Below are positions 23,482 to 29,112 of a DNA stretch of 29,112 nucleotides, piece by piece; the stretch's first letter is position 1; each line of letters opens with the position of its first letter. A program made the translations under genes and the position numbers. This stretch comes from an uncultured Muribaculaceae bacterium (GTDB taxonomy: Bacteria; Bacteroidota; Bacteroidia; Bacteroidales; Muribaculaceae): contig CAJTUG010000019.1 in the NCBI GenBank assembly GCA_910579605.1, positions 1 to 29,112 on the forward strand, written 5' to 3'. The notes under the pieces were generated by a model. It made no database searches and was not told the DNA's origin. It saw only the letters and a list, made by a program, of their open reading frames with translations.

Positions 23482-26259
23482 ATGGAAGAAAAGAAATTAT
23501 TCCTGCTCGATGCCTACGCACTCATATACCGCGCTTACTACGCACTTATGCGTGCGCCAAGAGTTACAAGCACCGGGTTGAACACCTCGGCTATATTCGG
23601 TTTCTGCAACACCCTTTTTGAGGTTATCCAAAAAGAGAATCCTGCCTATCTTGCTGTATGCTTCGATCCTGCTCACGGCAAGACTTTCCGCCACGAACAA
23701 TATCCGGAATACAAGGCTGGCCGCGACAAACAGCCCGAAGATATAACACTTTCTATCCCATATATCAAACAGATTCTTGAAGCGCTGCGAATCCCAGTAG
23801 TAGAGGTTCAGGGCTATGAAGCCGACGACGTTATAGGCACATTAGCAAAAAAAGCCGGAAAAGAAGGCTTTACAACTTTTATGATGACTCCCGACAAAGA
23901 CTATGGACAACTCGTAAGGCCTAATGTGTTGATGTACCGTCCGTCGCTCAAAGGACAAGGTTTTGAGATAAGAGGGCCTAAAGAGGTTTGCGAAAAATAT
24001 GGAATAGATGCAACAACTCAAGTTATAGACCTTTTGGCTTTAGAAGGCGATGCTTCCGACAATGTACCTGGCTGCCCCGGTGTCGGAGAAAAGACCGCAA
24101 TCAAGCTCATACAAGAATTTGGAAGCGTTGAAAATCTCCTTGCAAACACCGACAAACTTAAAGGTGCTATCCAAAAAAAGATTGTTGAAAATGCAGGACT
24201 CATACGCAAGAGCAAGGAACTCGTTACCATATGTACTGATGCGCCTGTAGAAATTTCGCCAGAAGACTTATTACGCCGAGAACCTGATTTCGACACTCTG
24301 AGAAAAATTTTCACAGAATTAGAATTCCGTTCCCTAATGGCAAAGGCGGGAATCTCACCTCTTAAAAGCGAAGCAAAAGATGACGGTACATCTCAACCAA
24401 AACAAGAAAACAGCCAACCGTCTCTATTTGATTTCCAAGAAGAAACGCCTGCTCATGTAGAAGAATTCAAAGCTCCCGAGGGGAATCTGCTCGTGCTTGA
24501 ATCTCCCGAGGAAATAGCTGCGTTCCTCGCTAAGGCTATAGAACGCCGCGAAATAGGAATTTACGTTGCCGCTGATGGCTCTGAAGCTATGACAGCAACG
24601 CTACAGGGAATTGCTTTAGCTTACATACCAGACAGTACCGACAACAATCCTGTTGCCATATATATAAATTTAGCTACCGACAGACGCAGCGAGATATTAA
24701 GCCTCCTTGAACCTGTTTTTGCAAACAACAGAGTAACGATAGTTTCGGGCGACATAAAACGCGATATGCTCGTGTTAAAGCGCGTTGGCGTATATTTTGC
24801 CGGTGCGGCCTATTTTGATACCGCCGTAGCCCACTACCTCTGTGCTCCTGAAATGAAGCACGACATTCCAACATTGGCAATGACATACTTAGGATATAAG
24901 ACAGCCGATGCAGATCTTAGTGTTTCCGATCGCCGCAAATCGCCGGCAGACACTACTGCCGTTGCCATAGAAAGAGCTGCCATATCACTGAGACTAATGC
25001 CGTTATTAAAAGCAGAAGCCGCTCAAAAAGGACAAACGAAGCTTTTGGACGAAATAGAAATGCCTTTTGTAGAAGTTTTGGCTTCTATGGAGTGGGAGGG
25101 CGCAAGAATTGATGTAGCAGAACTGCAGAAATTATCGGCAGAAATGACCGAGAGAGTTGAAAAGCTTGAAAACGAAGCATATGAAATGGCCGGACATCCT
25201 TTCAATGTAGGCTCTCCCTCGCAAGTAGGACAGGTTCTCTTCGGTGAAATGAAAATAGACCCTAAGGCCCGAAAAACCAAATCAGGCGCTTGGAGTACGG
25301 CAGAAGACGTGTTGGAAAAATATGCCAAAGATGTTCCCCTTGTAAACATAATTCTAAGCATAAGAGCTTTGCGAAAGCTTCTTGCCACATATATAGATGC
25401 ATTGCCCAAACTAATAAACCCAATTACAGGGAAAATACATACTACTTATAACCAAACCGTTACAGCTACCGGGCGAATATCATCGGCAAATCCGAACCTT
25501 CAGAATATCCCTATACGCACCGACGATGGCCGCGAAATACGACGCGCTTTTATTGCCGATCAAGGTTGTCTCATTCTTTCTGCCGACTATTCGCAGATAG
25601 AACTTAGGCTCATGGCCGACCTCAGCGGCGACAAAGAAATGATAGATGCATTTCGCTCCGGCGCCGATATACATCGCGCAACGGCTGCTAAAATATATCA
25701 CGAAAACCTTGGAGATGTAACCGACAACCAACGCCGCAACGCAAAAACAGCAAATTTCGGCATAATATATGGCATATCCGCTTTTGGATTGGCAGAGCGG
25801 CTTGCAATACCGAGAGCCGAAGCAAAAGCCCTTATCGACGGTTATTTAGCCACATATCCTCAAGTAGCCGAATATATGCAAGAAGCCATCGAAAAAGCTC
25901 GCATAGACGGCTTCGTTACAACTATAATGGGACGCAGGAGATATCTGCCGGATATTAATTCCAGAAGCAATACGGTGAGGTCTTACGCCGAACGAAATGC
26001 CATCAACGCCCCTATCCAAGGTTCTGCCGCCGACATAATAAAAGTGGCTATGGTAAAAATATATAGGCAGATAGAAAAAGAAGGTTTAAAATCAAGAATG
26101 ATTATGCAGGTACACGACGAACTGATTTTCAACGTAGTACCCGATGAGCTATCACATCTTCAGGAACTTGTAGCACAAAACATGGAAAATGCCTATAAAG
26201 GAAAAGTGGCGCTTGAGGTTGCATCCGGAGTAGGAAAAAACTGGCTTGAAGCTCATTAA
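23482..26259 (+). CDS. polA: DNA polymerase I, with degenerate 3'-5' exonuclease domain
   Basis: A 925-residue family A polymerase for Okazaki-fragment processing and repair. The 5'-3' exonuclease/flap domain spans 1-290 (LFLLDAYALIYRAYYAL, EADDVIGTLAKKA, DKDYGQLV, and PGCPGVGEKTAIKLI as the helix-3-turn-helix). A Gln/Pro-rich linker lies near 300-325. The polymerase domain has all motifs: RISSANPNLQNIP, SADYSQIELRLMADLSGD (motif A), RRNAKTANFGIIYGIS (O-helix, with Phe, so dideoxynucleotides should be poorly accepted), and MQVHDELIF (motif C). The middle exonuclease domain is abnormal. Where E. coli has Asp355 and Glu357 (FDTET) it reads IYVAA (Tyr361, Ala363). Where E. coli has Tyr497 and Asp501 it reads V-A-I-E-R (Val494, Arg498). 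Only the Asp424 position (IKRD, Asp428) remains. Proofreading is therefore probably lost. Alignments are by eye. Confidence 0.97.
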   Translation: MEEKKLFLLDAYALIYRAYYALMRAPRVTSTGLNTSAIFGFCNTLFEVIQKENPAYLAVCFDPAHGKTFRHEQYPEYKAGRDKQPEDITLSIPYIKQILEALRIPVVEVQGYEADDVIGTLAKKAGKEGFTTFMMTPDKDYGQLVRPNVLMYRPSLKGQGFEIRGPKEVCEKYGIDATTQVIDLLALEGDASDNVPGCPGVGEKTAIKLIQEFGSVENLLANTDKLKGAIQKKIVENAGLIRKSKELVTICTDAPVEISPEDLLRREPDFDTLRKIFTELEFRSLMAKAGISPLKSEAKDDGTSQPKQENSQPSLFDFQEETPAHVEEFKAPEGNLLVLESPEEIAAFLAKAIERREIGIYVAADGSEAMTATLQGIALAYIPDSTDNNPVAIYINLATDRRSEILSLLEPVFANNRVTIVSGDIKRDMLVLKRVGVYFAGAAYFDTAVAHYLCAPEMKHDIPTLAMTYLGYKTADADLSVSDRRKSPADTTAVAIERAAISLRLMPLLKAEAAQKGQTKLLDEIEMPFVEVLASMEWEGARIDVAELQKLSAEMTERVEKLENEAYEMAGHPFNVGSPSQVGQVLFGEMKIDPKARKTKSGAWSTAEDVLEKYAKDVPLVNIILSIRALRKLLATYIDALPKLINPITGKIHTTYNQTVTATGRISSANPNLQNIPIRTDDGREIRRAFIADQGCLILSADYSQIELRLMADLSGDKEMIDAFRSGADIHRATAAKIYHENLGDVTDNQRRNAKTANFGIIYGISAFGLAERLAIPRAEAKALIDGYLATYPQVAEYMQEAIEKARIDGFVTTIMGRRRYLPDINSRSNTVRSYAERNAINAPIQGSAADIIKVAMVKIYRQIEKEGLKSRMIMQVHDELIFNVVPDELSHLQELVAQNMENAYKGKVALEVASGVGKNWLEAH

Positions 26260-26283
26260 AACCTCTAATAATCCATTCGCTAA

Positions 26284-26514
26284 TTATGGTACAGGATCGT
26301 AGCCGCTACCGCCCCAAGGATGGCAGCGGCAAATCCTTTTTATGGCAAGCCATGAACCTTTAACAGGTCCATGCTTCTTTAGTGCCTCCAATGCATAGCG
26401 GCTGCATGTTGGATTATACCGGCAACTCGGCGGAAAATATGGAGAAATGCAATAACGATAAAAATGTATTGGCAAAGACAATAACCATACTGCAGCTTTA
26501 CTTATCAGTTTCAT
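26284..26514 (-). CDS. yidD: Membrane protein insertion efficiency factor YidD
   Basis: A 76-residue protein matching YidD over its whole length: SLPIHFYRYCISPYFPPSCRYNPTCSRYALEAL, HGPVKGSWLAIKRICRCHPWGGSGYDPVP. It is a small inner-membrane-associated protein thought to help YidC insert membrane proteins. All the conserved Cys residues and the closing G-x-DPVP are present. Its start overlaps the end of rnpA by 17 bases, so the two are translationally coupled. It is the last gene of the operon and its stop lies just 24 bases from the end of the convergent polA, with no terminator hairpin seen between them. Confidence 0.95.
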   Translation of the reverse strand: MKLISKAAVWLLSLPIHFYRYCISPYFPPSCRYNPTCSRYALEALKKHGPVKGSWLAIKRICRCHPWGGSGYDPVP

Positions 26515-26917
26515 CGTTAGTCTTAGTGAAATGATGATGCAACGACGATAATATTTTTTTCACCGATTGCTCTACATCTCTATATGGAACAAGCTTATCG
26601 GCAACATAAATAAAGGCCAAATCTATTTTTTGCCCATGCCCCAATCTATAATCACGGTGAATGAGCCTGTAGGCTTCCCTAACACGCCTACGCATTAATA
26701 CACGGTCTACAGCGTGGCGTAAACGCTTTTTTGGAATAGATATAAGGAATTGTATCTCCGCATCAGACTTGCGACCGTCGTTGCGCCGTGCCACGACACG
26801 CAAAGGATAAGAAAGACGCGAAAATTCCGCTCCGCCGCGGCCAAAGAGAGCATCTATGGCAACGGCGGAGCAAAGTTTTTCTTTTTTATACAGCCCTAAA
26901 GACTTCACGGCCAGCAA
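26498..26917 (-). CDS. rnpA: Ribonuclease P protein component
   Basis: A 139-residue basic protein, slightly long for RnpA (about 110-130). It binds the RNase P RNA and helps mature tRNA 5' ends. The family features are an N-terminal 'LYKKEKLCSAVAIDALFGRG', a central strand (RVVARRND), and the basic helix AVDRVLMRRRVREAYR (69-84) that equals the RNR motif helix. Here the usual Asn of A-V-x-R-N-R is Val and the following Arg is Leu, so the signature is altered although the basic cluster remains. It sits between hemD (3-base gap) and yidD (17-base overlap), the usual rnpA-yidD order. It lies far from any rpmH or dnaA, as expected in Bacteroidetes. Confidence 0.92.
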   Translation of the reverse strand: MLAVKSLGLYKKEKLCSAVAIDALFGRGGAEFSRLSYPLRVVARRNDGRKSDAEIQFLISIPKKRLRHAVDRVLMRRRVREAYRLIHRDYRLGHGQKIDLAFIYVADKLVPYRDVEQSVKKILSSLHHHFTKTNDETDK

Positions 26918-26920
26918 GGC

Positions 26921-27667
26921 TTATTTTGAATTTTGTGCAAGGAAACGGTCTATTGCTGCTGGCATTGAAGGAGCTTCCGGGTTAGGTGCTTCGATATCCA
27001 ATCGCAATCCCGCGTCTTTCACGCTTTGTCCTGTTATAGCACCGAAAGCGGCTATACACATATCGCCCTGTTGAAAATCGGGGAAATTCTTTTGCAGAGA
27101 TTCTATTCCCTGCGGGCTAAAGAAGACAAGCATGTCGTAGTCGTGAATGTTTTCATCGGTAAGGTCGCTGCTTACCGTGCGATACATCACACCGCGGGTA
27201 AAATCAATTTTATTGGCTGTGAGAATTTCGGAATCGGTTCCGTTGTTAACATCGCTAACGGCAAACAGATATTTTTCTGTCTTGTGTTTTACCATAGCCG
27301 GAACGATATCAACCAATTTACCTGTTTTACCGGCAAAAATTTTACGTTTTCTGTATACTATATATTTTTGCAAATAGTTGGCTATAGCCTCACTGGTGCA
27401 AAAATATTTCAAGGTAACGGGAATTGTAATGCGCATTTCTTCACACAAACGGAAGAAATGGTCCACAGCTGTTTTCGCAGTGAAAATCACGGCAGTAAAA
27501 TCGGGGATATTCACTTTCTGCTGGCGAAATTCTCGGGCAGATAATCCTTCGACTTTAATGAAGGGGCGGAAGATGATTTCGGTGTCGTACTTCTGCGCAA
27601 TGTCGAAATAGGGCGATTTGTCCGACGTGGGCTTCGGCTGTGATACTAAAATTTTTCTAATTTTCAC
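26921..27667 (-). CDS. hemD: Uroporphyrinogen-III synthase
   Basis: A 248-residue protein of the HemD family, which cyclises hydroxymethylbilane with inversion of ring D in tetrapyrrole (haem, sirohaem, B12) synthesis. The N-terminus (KILVSQPKPTSDKSPYFDIAQKY) and the paired motifs FTAVIFTAKTAVDHFFRLCEE and DYDMLVFFSPQGIESLQKNFPDF, one per alpha/beta lobe, together with CIAAFGAITGQSVKDAGLRLDIEAPNPEAPSMPAAIDRF near the end, fit the Bacteroidetes form well. HemD sequences vary greatly and catalytic residues are not fixed, so the call rests on this pattern and on context. It is read after the DUF4271 gene (27-base gap) and 3 bases ahead of rnpA, an order I associate with Bacteroidales. Confidence 0.9.
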   Translation of the reverse strand: MKIRKILVSQPKPTSDKSPYFDIAQKYDTEIIFRPFIKVEGLSAREFRQQKVNIPDFTAVIFTAKTAVDHFFRLCEEMRITIPVTLKYFCTSEAIANYLQKYIVYRKRKIFAGKTGKLVDIVPAMVKHKTEKYLFAVSDVNNGTDSEILTANKIDFTRGVMYRTVSSDLTDENIHDYDMLVFFSPQGIESLQKNFPDFQQGDMCIAAFGAITGQSVKDAGLRLDIEAPNPEAPSMPAAIDRFLAQNSK

Positions 27668-27694
27668 TCTTCTATGTTGTTTTATCCGGCGTTT

Positions 27695-28567
27695 TCAATA
27701 GCTGTATGAGGCTATGATTCCAATACCTTTATACACTGCTAATACCGGTAAGATTTCAAGGGTGCAAAGATACAAAATAAAATACACTATTGCCCCAAAA
27801 TTGGTGTAAAAAATTCTAAAACCCTTACAAATAAATACCATTCGGGCAATTATATATATGCTTATGGCGCAGACAACCATGACTTGACGCCATGGAGGAA
27901 AAAAGAGAATGAGAAAAGCCGGTATTATTGTCAAAATACCCGTATATGCTTGCGATGCCATAAAGCCTCCTACCCATTGCTTCCTACCCATTGGATCGGA
28001 AAAAGCATAACCTACTACATTGTACGCGCAAATTTGGAATAAATAGTAAATAGCAAGAAGACTCATCATGGCACAAATACCCGAAAAACTCGGTACAGCA
28101 GGTTGCGCCGGCAGATAAAACATTACAACTCCACCAAATATAAAGAATATAAGCGACAGGATAACAACTCCTCGGAAAGAAACCGTCTCTGAATCGTCGA
28201 AAACATTACGTCTACGACGCATACTCCATAAGTCACTGCGATAACGCGACAATGTATGAGCAATGGACGATCGGTTAAATGCAGCCAAAACAAGTATACC
28301 AATTAAAAGAAGACCCAAAGGGGTATTGCCCGAAAACGTAGGCGCTTTTGCTGTAGGAGCTATCCCTTCGCTTAAACCCGACGGTATCTCAAGCGTCATG
28401 CGAGCCATATTAGCGGCAAGGCTGTCTATCTCGGCATTCTCAGCTTCCGCTTTACTAAGAAAATGAGGTATGCGTCCGGCAACTGTATCGGCTGCGATAG
28501 AGTCTAAAATCACCGTATTGAGCTTGGGTACTACGGTATCGGGTAAAGGCAGATTTATATCGTCCAT
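27695..28567 (-). CDS. DUF4271-type membrane protein
   Basis: A 290-residue protein. The first ~80 residues are hydrophilic (a periplasmic or cytoplasmic arm), then about seven hydrophobic helices follow (near 82-97, 130-150, 160-185, 200-225, 232-250, 265-285). It matches the DUF4271 family known from Bacteroidetes, often beside hemD; its function is unknown. Two short Arg/Ser-rich patches (SRYRSDLWSMRRRRNVF) lie between helices 1 and 2. It starts 5 bases after the LOG gene ends and is followed by hemD, so it is part of the same operon. I infer the family mainly from gene order and hydrophobic pattern. Confidence 0.8.
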   Translation of the reverse strand: MDDINLPLPDTVVPKLNTVILDSIAADTVAGRIPHFLSKAEAENAEIDSLAANMARMTLEIPSGLSEGIAPTAKAPTFSGNTPLGLLLIGILVLAAFNRSSIAHTLSRYRSDLWSMRRRRNVFDDSETVSFRGVVILSLIFFIFGGVVMFYLPAQPAVPSFSGICAMMSLLAIYYLFQICAYNVVGYAFSDPMGRKQWVGGFMASQAYTGILTIIPAFLILFFPPWRQVMVVCAISIYIIARMVFICKGFRIFYTNFGAIVYFILYLCTLEILPVLAVYKGIGIIASYSY

Positions 28568-28572
28568 CGTAT

Positions 28573-29112
28573 TTAGAATTTAGGAGAGAAAGTTTTAGTC
28601 TCCTGAGCCGATAATGCGGCTGCTACAGCCTCGGCAGGTGTGGCCGCAACAGTAAACAGCCCCATATGGTCATCATGCATGAAATTATTTGAAATTGCCT
28701 GTGCTATCATGGCCAGAAAAGAATCGTAATAGCCATTGGTATTAAGTATAACAACATTGCCACCGTAGAGCCCGAGTTGTCGCCATGTTATTATCTCACA
28801 CAATTCTTCGAAAGTGCCTATTCCTCCGGGCAATGCAATGGCTGCCGAAGACAGTTCTGCCATCATTGCTTTGCGAAGATGCATAGTTTCTACCACGTGG
28901 AGGGTCCTCATCCCCTGATGATTCCAGCCTCGTTCTACCATGAAACGAGGTATCACGCCTATGGTTTCGCCACCGGCAGATATAGCCGCATCGGCTACTG
29001 CGCCCATCATGCCGGTGCGTCCGGCTCCGGTAATGAGAGGCACTCCGGCCAGGGCTATGAGTTTGCCGATTTCGGTTGCGGCATTAAGGAACTCGGCAGC
29101 CAGATTGGCTGC
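28573..29112 (-). CDS. LOG-family protein (cytokinin riboside monophosphate phosphoribohydrolase-like), 5' end outside the window
   Basis: The gene is open to the window edge; residues before VPLITGAGRTG (for example AANLAAEFLNAATEIGKLIALAG) belong to the same frame, so the GTG at 29043 is not the true start. About 180 residues are visible of a typical 180-200. The LOG signature PGGIGTFEELCEIITWRQLG (with PGGxGTxxE) is intact, as is ITGAGRTGMMGAVADAA, the phosphate/nucleotide-binding loop equivalent of GGGxxGLMG. Proteins of this family (TIGR00730) release free cytokinin from its nucleotide in plants; in bacteria most act on nucleoside monophosphates such as AMP (nucleosidase). It is the first visible gene of the LOG-DUF4271-hemD-rnpA-yidD operon. 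Confidence 0.9.
   Translation of the reverse strand, partial: AANLAAEFLNAATEIGKLIALAGVPLITGAGRTGMMGAVADAAISAGGETIGVIPRFMVERGWNHQGMRTLHVVETMHLRKAMMAELSSAAIALPGGIGTFEELCEIITWRQLGLYGGNVVILNTNGYYDSFLAMIAQAISNNFMHDDHMGLFTVAATPAEAVAAALSAQETKTFSPKF

Noticed and set aside
1..29112. tRNA, rRNA, CRISPR array, insertion sequence or prophage
   Set aside because: Gaps between genes are short and were read through; none shows cloverleaf-like sequence, spaced repeats, transposase or integrase pieces.

Overview
The window reads as chromosomal DNA of a Bacteroidales bacterium, possibly Muribaculaceae (the family is a guess). The evidence is as follows. Several genes are preceded by the Bacteroidetes promoter type (TTTG about 19-21 bases ahead of TAnnTTTG), for example at 1830-1861, 18303-18334 and 23433-23463. 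Starts lack Shine-Dalgarno motifs. Two secreted proteins carry type IX secretion-like C-terminal tails. The order LOG protein / DUF4271 / hemD / rnpA / yidD fits this phylum. No mobile element, CRISPR array, tRNA or rRNA was found.

Layout. 6-1646 (-): secreted protein of unknown function. 1869-3290 (+): Wzx-type flippase with an almost leaderless transcript. 3470-10253 (+): tripartite RND efflux operon (lipoprotein adaptor, inner-membrane pump, outer-membrane lipoprotein channel) with an LpxA-family acyltransferase as its last gene, closed by a terminator. 10540-12687 (+): AT-rich lipoprotein with a caspase/CHAT-like His-Gly and Cys arrangement. A 20-bp perfect inverted repeat terminator separates it from the convergent SLC13 transporter (12793-14307, -). 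That transporter sits behind a long leader holding a cobalamin riboswitch and a second structured region. 14950-18212 (+): pheT and yebC. 18364-19502 (+): SPFH membrane protein and a small ribbon-helix-helix protein. 19535-20320 (-): DUF3667 zinc-ribbon membrane protein. 20530-23307 (-): large secreted glycerophosphodiester phosphodiesterase fusion. 23482-26259 (+): DNA polymerase I. 26284-29112 (-): compact operon of a LOG protein (cut by the window edge), DUF4271 protein, hemD, rnpA and yidD.

Most of the window is housekeeping. The best leads are: (1) the cobalamin riboswitch in front of an SLC13 carboxylate-type transporter, with a second folded leader region between riboswitch and start codon; (2) the lipoprotein with a putative clan CD/CHAT cysteine peptidase fold; (3) loss of the 3'-5' exonuclease residues in PolA; (4) an RND pump with two extra predicted membrane helices; and (5) the LpxA paralogue or relocated lpxA attached to the efflux operon. 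All functional statements rest on reading motifs by eye; no database search was run.
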